Assembly (NCBI RefSeq): GCF_027571385.1
Contig: NZ_CP085636.1
Location: forward strand, 5,671,001 to 5,735,000
Direction of reading: 5' to 3'
DNA from: Shewanella sp. MTB7
Lineage (GTDB): Bacteria > Pseudomonadota > Gammaproteobacteria > Enterobacterales > Shewanellaceae
DNA: 64,000 nucleotides
The notes below the pieces were generated by a model. The model was not told the DNA's origin. It worked only from the letters and a program-made list of their open reading frames with translations, and did not search any database. Position numbers and translations under genes: made by a program. Shown here piece by piece: positions 17,573-29,800 of this stretch. Each line of letters opens with the position of its first letter. Position 1 is the stretch's first letter.

Positions 17573-19074
17573 TACATTATTACCACATCAAACTTATTCT
17601 GAGCATACATAACTTCATTCTGAAAACGAACCCGTTTACCCATATAAACACCGAGTTCGGCAACCAAATGGCTCTCCTCACCAGTTAAGCTATTGAAAAC
17701 TGAGGGGGCGCAATACACCAGAAATTCATCGACGTCATAACTACGATCTAACCTAATGAGCTCTCTAAATATCTCATAAGACACCGTTTCAATGGTTTTC
17801 AAATTTCCTGTGCCCTGACAAACAGGGCACTCGCCACATAGCACATGTTCTAGGCTTTCCCGGGTTCGCTTACGCGTCATTTCAACTAAACCTAAACCGG
17901 AGAAACCACTGACATTCGTCTTAACAGTGTCATGTGACAGAGCAAGTTCTAAACTGTTAAGCACGCGTTTTTGATGCTCAGTTTTTAACATATCAATAAA
18001 GTCGATAATGATGATCCCACCCAAATTACGCAATCTTAGCTGACGCGCAATGGCATGAGTCGCCTCAAGATTAGTATTAAATATGGTCTCTTCAAGGTTT
18101 CGATGACCCACAAATGCGCCGGTATTAATATCTACCGTCGTCATGGCTTCGGTTTGATCTATGATGAGATAACCACCGGATTTAAGTTCAACCTTGCGCC
18201 CTAACGCTCGCTGTACCTCATTTTCGACATCATAAAGATCAAAGATAGGCACAGGACCATTATAGTGCTCAATCTTCTCAGCAATCTCAGGCATGAACTC
18301 ATCAGCAAACGCTTGCAACTCTTCAAAAGTTTGACTCGAATCCACCTGAATTTGGTCAAGCTCGGTACCCACGAAATCACGCACAATACGCACCGGAAGC
18401 GCCAAATCTTGATAAAGTAATGATACACCTCTGCGCTTACGTCGTTCACTCACCTTAGACCAAACTCGACGCAAAAAAGCCGCATCTTGTACCAGCTCTT
18501 GTTCACCCGCGCTCTCTGCCGCTGTGCGGATAATGAAACCGCCATCTTCGTCGACAAAAGGCTCCGTAATTTTTTTAAGACGCGCGCGGATTTTTTCTGA
18601 TTCGATACGTTGGGACACTCCCACATGACTCGAACCAGGCATAAAAACTAAATAACGGGAAGGAAGAGTAATGTCAGTGGTTAAGCGCGCCCCTTTGGTA
18701 CCCAATGGATCTTTGACGACTTGTACCATGATATCTTGACCCTGGCGGACCAACTCTCCGATAGCACGTACAACAAAGTTGCCTTTTTCGCCTTCGGCAA
18801 CACATTCGGTGTGTGGCACAATATCCGAGGCATGTAAAAAGGCCGCTTTATCTAATCCAATATCGACAAATGCAGCCTGCATACCAGGCAGGACTCGACT
18901 AACTTTACCTTTGTAGATATTACCCACTAAGCCACGCTTCATCCGTCTTTCAATATGGACTTCCTGCAGCACACCATGTTCGACTAAGGCAACTCTGGCT
19001 TCGGTCGGCGTCACATTGATCAACAGTTCAGAACCAATCTTTCGTTGTACTCTGTTTTTGACGATGCGACTCAT
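17572..19074 (-). CDS. rng: Ribonuclease G
   Basis: A 500-residue endoribonuclease of the RNase E/G family. Visible elements: an S1-like RNA-binding segment (GLVGNIYKGKVSRVLPGMQAAFVDIG split by conserved residues, about 47-75), the catalytic region MTTVDINTGAFVG (about 310-322) with the metal-binding aspartates, and the zinc-link CGECPVCQGTG (about 410-420). It lacks the long C-terminal degradosome arm, which separates it from RNase E. It matures 16S rRNA 5' ends and turns over some mRNAs. The N terminus has about ten more residues (MSRIVKNRVQRK) than E. coli RNase G, so an internal start is possible, but no better codon with a ribosome site is seen. It lies between maf and yhdP as in enterobacteria. 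Confidence 0.95.
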   Translation of the reverse strand: MSRIVKNRVQRKIGSELLINVTPTEARVALVEHGVLQEVHIERRMKRGLVGNIYKGKVSRVLPGMQAAFVDIGLDKAAFLHASDIVPHTECVAEGEKGNFVVRAIGELVRQGQDIMVQVVKDPLGTKGARLTTDITLPSRYLVFMPGSSHVGVSQRIESEKIRARLKKITEPFVDEDGGFIIRTAAESAGEQELVQDAAFLRRVWSKVSERRKRRGVSLLYQDLALPVRIVRDFVGTELDQIQVDSSQTFEELQAFADEFMPEIAEKIEHYNGPVPIFDLYDVENEVQRALGRKVELKSGGYLIIDQTEAMTTVDINTGAFVGHRNLEETIFNTNLEATHAIARQLRLRNLGGIIIIDFIDMLKTEHQKRVLNSLELALSHDTVKTNVSGFSGLGLVEMTRKRTRESLEHVLCGECPVCQGTGNLKTIETVSYEIFRELIRLDRSYDVDEFLVYCAPSVFNSLTGEESHLVAELGVYMGKRVRFQNEVMYAQNKFDVVIM

Positions 19075-19190
19075 AATTATTCACTCGCTATTGTTCTTTT
19101 GGGCTAGGCATTCAACGGCTTACTTATTTTTCAGCCAATTATTGTCGCCCATAACCAAATGAGCCATTATCGTCTTAATCGTCGTCTTAA

Positions 19191-19814
19191 TTACAATACG
19201 CTCATCTCACGCAGCAAAGTTCGAGTCTCAACCATAGGTAAACCTACCACCGAGGAATAGCTCCCCTCGATAGACTCAACAAAACTCCCACCTAGGGCCT
19301 GTATACCGTATGCACCTGCTTTATCCATAGGTTCACCCGTGGCGATATAGGCTAAGATATCCACTTCGGATAGCTCACAAAACTTCACTTTGGTTTCGAC
19401 TAAACGAATCGAAGTATTAACACCATCGGTTAATGCTACCGCGGTCATGACGATATGCATATGACCAGACAGTTCAGATAATATCTTCAGCGCATCAGCT
19501 TCATCAGCCGGTTTACCTAAGATTTTATCGCCTAAGACTACTATGGTATCAGAGCCTAAAACGAGTGGAGACAATAGTTTACCCTCTACAGCAACCTGGG
19601 TATCAGCGTTAAAGAGTGCCAAACCTGCCTGCGCTTTTTCAACAGCAAGACGGACAACAAATGTCTGTGGAGACTCTCCTAACTTGTGGCTCTCATCGAT
19701 ATCTGCCGATAAAGAGATAAAACTAAAATCGGGCTTTGAAAAGCCCAATTGAGCCAGTAGCTCTCTTCGACGTGGAGAAGCCGAAGCTAGTATTAACTGA
19801 CAGGGTAATGTCAT
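19191..19814 (-). CDS. maf: Maf-family nucleoside triphosphate pyrophosphatase (YhdE type)
   Basis: A 207-residue protein with the Maf signature: [18 protein letters not shown] at the N terminus, [11 protein letters not shown] near residue 90 and [13 protein letters not shown] just after. The family hydrolyses dTTP, UTP and modified nucleotides to monophosphates, acting as a house-cleaning and septation-linked enzyme. The position between mreD and rng supports the YhdE branch (dTTP/UTP pyrophosphatase). It begins six bases after mreD and is probably in the mreBCD operon. Confidence 0.95.
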   Translation of the reverse strand: MTLPCQLILASASPRRRELLAQLGFSKPDFSFISLSADIDESHKLGESPQTFVVRLAVEKAQAGLALFNADTQVAVEGKLLSPLVLGSDTIVVLGDKILGKPADEADALKILSELSGHMHIVMTAVALTDGVNTSIRLVETKVKFCELSEVDILAYIATGEPMDKAGAYGIQALGGSFVESIEGSYSSVVGLPMVETRTLLREMSVL

Positions 19815-19820
19815 CTTATC

Positions 19821-20309
19821 TTACCTCACCTTATATAAACGTCGTACACGACGTAATAACCAAAAGACCCAAGGCCAAATAATCAAACTCGAGATAGCTG
19901 GCAGGAAAAGACTCACATCAAAGGTTACATCACCAATAATAAACTGGATCCAGAAAATCACTAAGTGATGTAAACAGATTAAACAGGCAACCATTAATGC
20001 TTGTTGCCACATAGAAAAGTTTCGTAACCGCTGAAAGTGCAGCACCACCACATAGATCACTAAAGACATAGAAAGAGCGCGGATCCCTAAATGTGCGCCC
20101 AGCATAATGTCCAACATTACACCTAAAATCCAAGCCGACAAAATATTGTATCTATGTGGAAGCGCCATTGCCCAGTAGATCATCACCAGTAATAACCAGT
20201 CAGGACGCCAGGCTTCCACCAGCTCTGGAAGTGGCATTATCTGAAATAGCATGGCTACAAAAAAACTTAACCAGACGACCCAACGGCCGTTGGCAATATG
20301 CATACTCAT
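19821..20309 (-). CDS. mreD: MreD, rod-shape determining membrane protein
   Basis: A 162-residue hydrophobic protein with about five membrane helices (for example WVVWLSFFVAMLFQIMPL and WLLLVMIYWAMALP), the normal size for MreD. It is a component of the elongasome that couples MreB filaments to peptidoglycan synthesis. It overlaps the mreC stop by four bases and is followed closely by maf, a typical mreBCD-maf arrangement. Confidence 0.95.
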   Translation of the reverse strand: MSMHIANGRWVVWLSFFVAMLFQIMPLPELVEAWRPDWLLLVMIYWAMALPHRYNILSAWILGVMLDIMLGAHLGIRALSMSLVIYVVVLHFQRLRNFSMWQQALMVACLICLHHLVIFWIQFIIGDVTFDVSLFLPAISSLIIWPWVFWLLRRVRRLYKVR

Positions 20310-21202
20310 TCGCTCACCTCTGCACTCGCCACGATTTTTTCAGCCTTAGATAAAATCATCGCAGTCTCATCTTCCAGTGCTTCAGATGCAGGCTCGTCTG
20401 GCCAAATTAGCAAAAGGTAACGAATACGATCCAAGGCAGCAAGAGGTTGAGCGATGATATTGGCGTAGTCCTGACCATCATCTTTTATCAAACTCATTAC
20501 ACGAGCCACTGGGTAACCTTCAGGAAAACGCTTGCCCAGACCTGAGGAGACAAGAAGATCCCCTACACGAATATCGGTACTTTTAGGCACATAACGCAGT
20601 TCAAGCTCATCAAGCACACCAGTACCATTAGCAACGACTCTAACATCGTTTCTTGTCACCCTAACAGGGATAGCATGAGTCACATCAGATATCAGCAGCA
20701 CTCGACTACTTAGCTCACTAACTTGAACAACCTGACCCACAACACCTTGTGCGTCAACAACAGGTTGACCAACAAATACACCGCTATTTACGCCATGATT
20801 GAGCACAACATATTGATGATAAGGATCACTCGCTACCTCCATCACCTCAGCCACGATCTTCTTCGAATCCATATGAACCGGAGAACCAAGCAGAGATCTA
20901 AGACGATCATTTTCTTGTCTTAAGTGTTCGAATCTTTGTAGCCGCTCACTCATCAACAGCTGTTGTCTAAGTAACTCTTTATTTTGCTGAGCCAGCATAT
21001 TGCGCGTCGCTAGACTTTCAGCAGACCAATCTAAGAGTGCGCCAGGGACGTTAGCAATATACTGCAATGGACTTAATACAGATGAGATAGATTGACGAAC
21101 AGGATCGAGTCGGTTGTTAGCCACGATAAGGATCACCGACAAAATAATTGCCAGTGTCAGTCTGAATTGATTAGAAATACCACGAGCAAATATGGGCTTC
21201 AT
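20306..21202 (-). CDS. mreC: MreC, rod-shape determining periplasmic scaffold
   Basis: A 298-residue bitopic protein: an N-terminal membrane helix (about residues 14-30, LTLAIILSVILIVANN), a coiled coil around residues 70-105 (MLAQQNKELLRQQLLMSERL), and the double beta-barrel MreC domain with PVVDAQGVVGQVVQV and DLLVSSGLGKRFPEGYPV. It scaffolds the elongation machinery around MreB. The last 40 residues are a charged extension. It follows mreB by 92 bp and overlaps mreD. Confidence 0.96.
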   Translation of the reverse strand: MKPIFARGISNQFRLTLAIILSVILIVANNRLDPVRQSISSVLSPLQYIANVPGALLDWSAESLATRNMLAQQNKELLRQQLLMSERLQRFEHLRQENDRLRSLLGSPVHMDSKKIVAEVMEVASDPYHQYVVLNHGVNSGVFVGQPVVDAQGVVGQVVQVSELSSRVLLISDVTHAIPVRVTRNDVRVVANGTGVLDELELRYVPKSTDIRVGDLLVSSGLGKRFPEGYPVARVMSLIKDDGQDYANIIAQPLAALDRIRYLLLIWPDEPASEALEDETAMILSKAEKIVASAEVSE

Positions 21203-21294
21203 AAAAAAATATAACTAATGAGAAAAACCAGCTGCAAATATCTGACAGCATGGTGATTTGAAAAGGCGATTAAACACCGCCTTTTCAACATCGA

Positions 21295-22380
<1,086 letters not shown>

Positions 22381-22468
22381 TCAGCTAACTCTATCAACGT
22401 CCCTGCAATGAAACAAGAGCGATGAGGTTAACATTTGCTAATGAAGCAATTTATTTGTGTTTATCATG

Positions 22469-22494
22469 AAAATGACCACTAAAAGAGGCCATTT
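22469..22494 (-). terminator. Possible weak terminator after the mshQ-like gene
   Basis: On the minus strand AAATGGCC and GGTCATTTTC can pair around a nine-base loop with one G-U pair, followed by a short T run. It is the only terminator-like structure between the end of the MSHA locus and mreB, so read-through is possible. Confidence 0.35.
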
Positions 22495-22579
22495 ATGCTC
22501 TGAAAGAGACTCCATCCATCTTTCTGCAAGAGAAACAAGTTCGGTACCCATCAAGGTCTGTTTATTTGAACAACTTTAA

Positions 22580-24523
22580 TTAGCGTACCTCACGCCAATA
22601 GATCACCTTATCATGTCCACGATAAGTACCAAAGTAGACTGATGCTCGCGGATCATAAAGTCCGTTGGGATTATTACCCTCAAAGTTCCAATACCATTTT
22701 AACCAAGGCTGAACATGCTGTTTAAGCGGCACGACACCTGAATCATTTGGGACAGAAAAATAGATATAACCCAAGCCATTCCCAAACGTCCCGAGTTGCT
22801 TATTCAATATTGAATCTGTGTAAGCATTGATCGCCGGAAAGCCAACTGGAAAAATCATATTCAGACCAATAGTTGCCGTTTCAGCTGAAGTCTGAGTGTC
22901 ATAGACAGAGCAGAGATCCTCTCTATTAGAGATCCATGTTGCCACACCGCCTGCAGACACCGCGCTGACATACTCAGTTCGTAACGGCAAACGCAGACTC
23001 TCAGACTCAGGGCCATAGCCATTTTCAAGTAACATGCGGCCGTATCTGAGTGCAACATCTTTACTTTCCCCTATATCAGTAAAAGTAAAACCTCGGCAAC
23101 TTGAAACTGAGTCATCCTGATAACATATCTCGTCCTCATCGGTGACATCCTCGATGGCCAACTCAAGATCAAACAGCGCATTAAATGGTGCTACCGGAGT
23201 GGATGTTCTAAGGTAGTTCAGTTGAGCATCAACAAGATGAGCCGATGGCAGAGTTAAATACTCGATATACCCAGACTGTCCAGGCGAATTGCGGTCTTCA
23301 AGATCAACTCTAGTATCACTGTAACGGCGTCCAGACCAAGTGTTTTGTTCTGCTATATTTCTGTGTTTATATCGCCACCAATCCCCAATCTGGTAATTCC
23401 CAGTCTCAGTAACCACCCTATTGTGTTGTGCATCGAAGGTATCTTTTGCATAGCCCTTAACCTCTATCGACGGCTCTGCACCTAGGGTGAAGCCAAAAGG
23501 CTGGTCCATATAGGTAAACGTGCCACAACTGTGATCAAGTGTCGGCATATTACCGATGATTTGTAGATAGGCAGGCGTAAAGCGACCAAAAATGTCACTA
23601 CTATAGCGGTCTATTAATACGGACTCATAGTCCAGTGCCCGCTCTAAGCTTAGCTTCATGGTGCCAACCTGATCCCAGCTCTGGTTATTTAACACCTCGA
23701 AGGTTTCACTCCCAGTTAGCTGAAAATCAATATGAGTAACACTAAGCACACCATTAGTTCCACTGCTAGGTTGAACTAATGCCGAACCTATTTTCACGCT
23801 AGGGTGAACAAAATTTTGTAGTGCCTTATTATCACTAAAGTCACTATCCCCCTCTTGCTGCCAACATACCGCTTTGACCTGCATTGGAAAATGCTCTACA
23901 GCTGCGGCCAACACCTGACAGCTTCCATCATAAGGATCACTGCTTGTACAAAGATTACTGCCAGCCAGATTAGAAAAATGAAAACCCTCTGGCGCAGCGG
24001 TGAACTCATCTGTGTGAGCCAGTTCTAATACTTCGGTGCCACCACTGGGAACATTAACTATGTGGGTGTATTGCGCCACTAACTTGACCACCCCAGCCTC
24101 AGGGTAGTTAGCCGTTAACCTACCGACACCATTGGCATCAAACCACACTTTTATCCCCTCACTCTCACCACCAGCAATATTAGTGGTACTCGTTGGGTTT
24201 ATACTTTTGAGTTCAAGTTTTTCTGGATTATTCACACTAGCAGGCCTGACGTAGTCAAAACTGAAATTTATCAGCTTAGTGTCATTGGCTAGTAATGGTT
24301 TGCATTGCTGTGTTTGAGTATCTTTAGTGACCGCAAACAGCTCAAACTCAGCGGTTGTTTTACAGGAAGGGGAATTAGGAACATCGAAATAAAAGCCTGT
24401 ATCTTGGTAATGCAATAAACACTCATCTAGTGCGACTTCGGTACTGTCAATAAAGCAACGATAGGGAGCGGATGGTACAGAGCTTTCTAGGCCCACTCGA
24501 AACTGCCACCCGCGGCATGCCAA
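22580..24523 (-). pseudogene. MshQ-like protein, C-terminal fragment downstream of a frameshift
   Basis: This frame encodes about 640 residues that match the C-terminal half of MshQ (26866-31230): the beta-rich region leading to YGRMLLENGYGPESESL and the end segment through GTYRGHDKVIYWREVR. It has no signal peptide or plausible own start. It continues the frame that ends at 24487 after a one-base shift near 24497-24502: the upstream frame reads AGGSFEWA-stop, this one FRVGLESSVPS, and joining at the shared SF gives a continuous protein. Together they would make a second MshQ of about 1320 residues. A genuine pseudogene, a sequencing error or, less likely, programmed frameshifting are the options; there is no homopolymer at the site. 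Confidence 0.85.
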
Positions 24524-26520
24524 AGTTCGGTCGCTGGGTCTGTATGCCCTGTAAAGCTAACATCGCTATATTTAACGCCATTTTTCGTTAACTCTACAGT
24601 CGAGATCTGGGCTGATTGTGTCGAGCAGTTATCGTTATTACAAGCTTGAATCGTGATATCCTTCGCCGCACAGCTCAGTGCTCCCGATGAAAAATGGATC
24701 CGGTAATGATTTAATGCCGACACATCATCAATCAACTCTAGCGCAACAAACCCATATCGCTCAGCGATATGATCTCTTTCAACATTCTGATATCTATCTT
24801 CATCTGTCACCATACTGACAGTATCATTTGTTAGCAGACAACGTCGTAGCCAGCCGCCATTATTACCGGCTCTTGAACTTTTACCCGCGACAAAAGTGGG
24901 AGGATTGCTAAAGCCTAATAGGGATCGTGTGTAGCCACATTGCTGATTAAGGTCGACAACATGATCTTCATTCGTTGTCGAAAAATTGGAACCAAATTGA
25001 TATTGGATCTGCTCCCCTGCGACAGAAATAGTCCCATCACCACTTTGCAACGCTAAATAGCCTACTTTCTCTTTATTCAATTTATTCAGTTTTATATCGC
25101 CTGGCTGACAATATTTATTACCATAGCCCAAGCCTGGTCCAGCATCAACGACCTCTGAAACATCGATGCCAATAAACACATTATTCTGATCCCATTTCGT
25201 CGTGCTGGTTAACCAACATCTGTTGGCCGTTGTTTGAATTTGATTCAATACTACATCATAGTTTCGCCGATTCGTTACTCGTTGATAGCTTCCTGAATTT
25301 TGATACAAAGGCTCTTTAACCTCCACCACTCCGGCTTTAAGGTAACTGCCATCCGATAACTTGTGTTCACCGATTGTCGTCGAAATCCAATGTAGCTCAG
25401 GCATTTTCAATGACGGTTTATATCGATAACTTGAGCTATCAGGCTCCTTTTGAGACCAAGTGAATCCGCGATTAGACACCTGAGTAATAAATACCGAAGC
25501 CGGGCCGTCATTACTGTATGGGTTGTTAGTTGAAACCGTCGGCATTAAAAAGATAAGAGGAGTAACGTCTGAGTCAAAAGCTGAATCAAAAGTCACAGAA
25601 TTGCTCGTCGCTTTGCCAAACTTAAAATCAAATTTTTGAGGTGATATATTACTCGCATTAATAATGCTGTTTTTTTCCATTTTCAAACGGCCACTGGTCA
25701 CTCGTCCAATAACAACCGCGTTATCTTTCAAAGTAATATGGACGTCCGCATAGATAAGTGCATTAACCACAGAATTCCCTTTTAACTCTAAATGGTCATA
25801 TACAACTAATGTTGTCACGCCAGTTAAATTCTCCGCGATGGTAAAATCTTTAAGATGTGCGTGCTTTTCACCAATAAATATACGGACCTTTCCTTGGGGG
25901 CGGATAATCAAGTCTTTGCCCTCATTTTCTATCTCTTCAATCCAGTAATCACCTGACGGAAAAATGAGCTCTCCACCACTTTTTAATTCCAAAGATTCAA
26001 TGCGGTATTCTTGATAGGCTGTTGAGAATGTAATTACACATTCATCATCAATTTTTATTTCTTCAAATTCTGAGTTGCCATTTGTACCTAAATTGATTGA
26101 CCCACCAGGGCAACACTCTATTTCAACATTGCTATTGGCTTCTTTAAACGCGTTAGCCCCAGTCAAACTGATGCCAGCAATATCACGACCAGTAATTGAA
26201 CAATTACGTGCTCCCCCATTACCGGTATCACAACCATCAGACGGCCAATCCTTATGCCCTTCACTTGAGGAACAAAAGTTTAAATCTAAACCTTCAGTTC
26301 CATTAATTTTCGCATTGTGTTTCTGTTCTAATTGTTTGCTATAAGCACCAGCACCACTACATTGGTAGTTAGATGTTTCATGATGGCCCTGTGCAACAGC
26401 AGGAAAGGTTATATGCAAGTCAATATCATCAAAAGCCCTGACTGGCAGGGTTAAACTAATAAATAGGAATAAAAATAATACATTGATAAGAGTCTTTCTA
26501 ATCACGGAATTCAACCTCAT
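24487..26520 (-). pseudogene. MshQ-like protein, N-terminal fragment ending at a frameshift
   Basis: About 677 residues. The start is uncertain: ATG 26520 gives MRLNSVIRKTLINVLFLFLF, a good signal peptide; frames further upstream open at TTG 26565. After the signal come a cysteine-containing segment, a beta-helix-like stretch with repeated short hydrophobic turns (LVVYDHLELKGNSVVNALIY, resembling bactofilin-like polymer folds, about 240-300), and a conserved module starting FDFKFGKATSNSVTFDSAFD that parallels FNFQFGKAFSGTVTFDKPFE in MshQ. It then passes directly to the C-terminal region without the lectin-like insert seen in MshQ. The frame stops at 24487 and continues in the adjacent fragment. 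It is the last gene of the MSHA cluster. Confidence 0.8.
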
Positions 26521-26565
26521 TACTGCGACTAACTTATAGGTTGTCACCATAACGAGTGCTATCAA

Positions 26566-26865
26566 TGGCGGTTAAAGAATAAGTCACAGTGATAGCAAAC
26601 ATACTTATGGCATTAATAGTTGTTTTTGAAAACAAAATAAAAACACTGAATGCTATCAATGGGATACGTTATGAACAATAGCTGAAAGATTAACATTTTA
26701 GAATGGAGATTTTTTTTATCAACAACGTGACGCAGGACACGAAACGATGCCGTTTTGCGGTTAATTATGCAGTAGAATGCCTAGGAGAACACTCACTGCA
26801 AAACGAACAATAAGGAATTAGCATTCAATGTTTTCCGCTCTTTTTCGCAGCAAGTTGTCCTAGTT
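26566..26865. other. Gene-free 300-bp gap between mshQ and its broken paralogue
   Basis: No open frame or strong hairpin with a T tract is visible. Two copies of a GCAAAAC/GTTTTGC word lie in inverted orientation around 26755 and 26800, a weak structure. The gap is far larger than others in the mshC-Q cluster, consistent with the downstream copy being a separate unit. Confidence 0.5.
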
Positions 26866-29800
26866 TTAATTCACTTCACGCCAATAGATCACTTTATCGT
26901 TGCCACGATAAGTACCAAAATAGACTGATGCTCTCGGATCATAAAGCCCGCTGGGATTGTTACCTTCATAGTTCCAATACCACTTCAACCAAGGCTCAAC
27001 ATGTTGTTTAAGCGGCACGATACCTGAATTGTTTGGTACAGAAAAATAGATATAATCTAAACCATTTCCAAGCGTCCCAACTTGCTGAATTAATGTTGGA
27101 TCCGTGTAAGCATTGATCGCTGGAAACCCAACCGGAAATGCCATGTTTAGTCCCATAGTTGCTGTTTCAGCCGTATCAACTGACGTCAGGGTGTTATAAA
27201 CAGAACAGGAATCATCTGTATTCGTTACCCAAGTCGCCACTCCTGCCGACACGGCACTGACATACTCAGTTCGCAGCGGTACACGTAGGCTCTCAGACTC
27301 GGGACCGTATCCATTTTCAAGCACCATACGGCCGTACCGTAGATCTTGTGTCGATATATTTCTAGCATTACAGCCCGCCCCACTACAGGCTCCTACACTA
27401 GCTGCGTTCATGTCCGGATCTTTAATAAAAGAGTAATGAGTTCCCCCTTCACCATCATCCATCACCACCCCAATATCGAGTGACTGGTATGGGCCATCTA
27501 GCGTGTTCCCAAGGCGACTAAATTTTATATTATCAACAATATCAACCTTCCCCCGCACCTTTCCTCCAGTATCAGAAATTGGCCAAGCTAATGTTGATAA
27601 ACCTGATAATCTTGCCCCTCTATTTATACCATCAAGGTTATTTGCGGCAACCAAGCTGGCTGTCGCCTTCGCAAAAGCACCGAAATAATTAGTGGTAATG
27701 ACGTCCTCAACATTTTTTGCACTAAGAGTCATCATTAAAGAAAACGGCTGCTCCATATAGCTAAACGTATTACTGCAAGCAGGCAAAATACTCCAATTTG
27801 ATAATTCAAAATGAGCAGGAAAAAAACGGCCAATAGGATCACTTATTCCAGATTCAATAGCCCTATTGACTCCAAAATATAACGAAGGAGGGTTAGCTGT
27901 GATAGTAAATACACCAACTTCCGAAACCGCACGAGTTAAGGTATTGGCACCATCTGTAGAGACCACATGATCATAGTCAGCAATCTGGTCAGCATCGACA
28001 CCACTGCTAGGAGCTACAAGATTAAAATTGAGGCCAACATCCTGATGAGCATAGTTTGGTGTAGATAAGTTGTCACATAAATCGGCATCACTATCACTTG
28101 CCCAAGCCATAGCCTGCACATCGAATGTAAAACTCTCACCAGCCTTTTTAAAAGGAGGACAGCCTGCATCACCAGCAGCACAAGTTGTCTCAGGTAACAC
28201 ACACAAACCTTTAGGGTAACGGACAAAAGTATCAGCCCCATTCATAACTAATCCTGCATCATCTCCAGTTCCTGTATAACGGGCATTGAGAGTCATCTGC
28301 CCAGCATCTGCATAATTGACATCAACGGTTGCTTGCCCTTGAGCATTAAAGGCTAAATTTAACGGTACTGAGGTGGCTAAACTTAAACCTGCATCAATAG
28401 TCGTTGTGCCAGACTTCACGCTTACTTTTTTGCTTCCCGTACTTGGATCAGTATAACTACTCCAAAACGCAACAGACTTAGTTTCATTCGCGAAGTTTGC
28501 AATACACTGTTGGCTGGCCCCATCAGTTTTCACTGCATGAACAAGAATACCCATTGACGGTTTATTGGAGAATTCATCTGGAATGCCATTATTGGGTATG
28601 GCAGTAATATCCCCAAATACAAAACCACTATCAGCATAAGTTAGCGTACAGTTTGCAACTGACGGTGTGGAGTTGCCAATACGGCAAAGAGTTTGACTAA
28701 AAGGCTTTGCTCCAGGGATAGATCCCGTCACCTCCATTGTTACATTGCCAATGGTTGTTCTACTCAGCTGGATCTGTGCGGTTCCGCCACTGAAAGTCAC
28801 CTGATTACCTACCACACCTGTACCACTCCACCCCCCTCCTCCTGTGACAGTTGCCGGAGTAAGTGTCGCAACAACCTCTTCTTGTATCGTTTGAGTACAA
28901 GCAGCATCTGCACACGCTTTAATCGTTACATTCTCAGGACTACATGTCAGAGCACTACCGGAATGAGTAAGCTCGAAGTGATCAATAACCACACCAACAG
29001 GTCTAGACTCTAACGCACAGATTTCAATATTATCAATTTCATGAACATTATCTGAACCACCAGTCGACCCAGTTAATGAGAGAATAAAATCTTGAGGAAC
29101 GACAGCTTGACCTGTTTGGCTCACAGCATTGAACGCCGGAACGATAGAAACAAATCCACCACTAGTTTTCCGCTGAATTTCAACCATTGATTCCCCTGCA
29201 ACTCTGGAGTCAACAGTAATACGATATCTGTGTATCGGACTGCCATTATTGTCATCGACTTTGGGGTTTAAACAGTTCCCGTTAGTATTGGTTGTACCGT
29301 TATTACAAGCCCCTTTTAAATAACGATAACCTGACGTTCCAGAGCCTGAACCTCGCACAGCAACACTTTGGCGTCTCTGACCAATATTACTGCTGCCACC
29401 CTCACCAGAAAAATTACCATATTCATCGATACCTACACCTAACCAACCGCCAGCAAACCCATCTAACCCAGGCTTAAATCCATAACCTAATGGACCACCA
29501 AATGCTCCCGGTTGTGGAGTAATCCTCGCATCAGACAATACGACGGCAATACCATCAGCTCCACTACCACCATAGGCAAAGTGATCAAATTCAACTACCA
29601 CTAAGTTCTCAGCTGCTGGAAACAATCGTTGATAAGTAGCTGACGTGGATTGATTATTTACATCTTGCGTCTGTCTTAAGCGGCCATTAACAATTGCTGG
29701 CGTAAAGTTGCCATTACTGCGTGCTACTACCCAGTTATCAGTTAAATCACCTTGGGAGAAATCATCATTGAAGCAAGTTAGCTCTTGTTCTTTTTTCTCT

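Noticed and set aside
24487..24523. Programmed frameshift joining the two mshQ-like fragments
   Set aside because: There is no slippery heptamer or homopolymer and the needed shift would restore one missing base; mutation is simpler.
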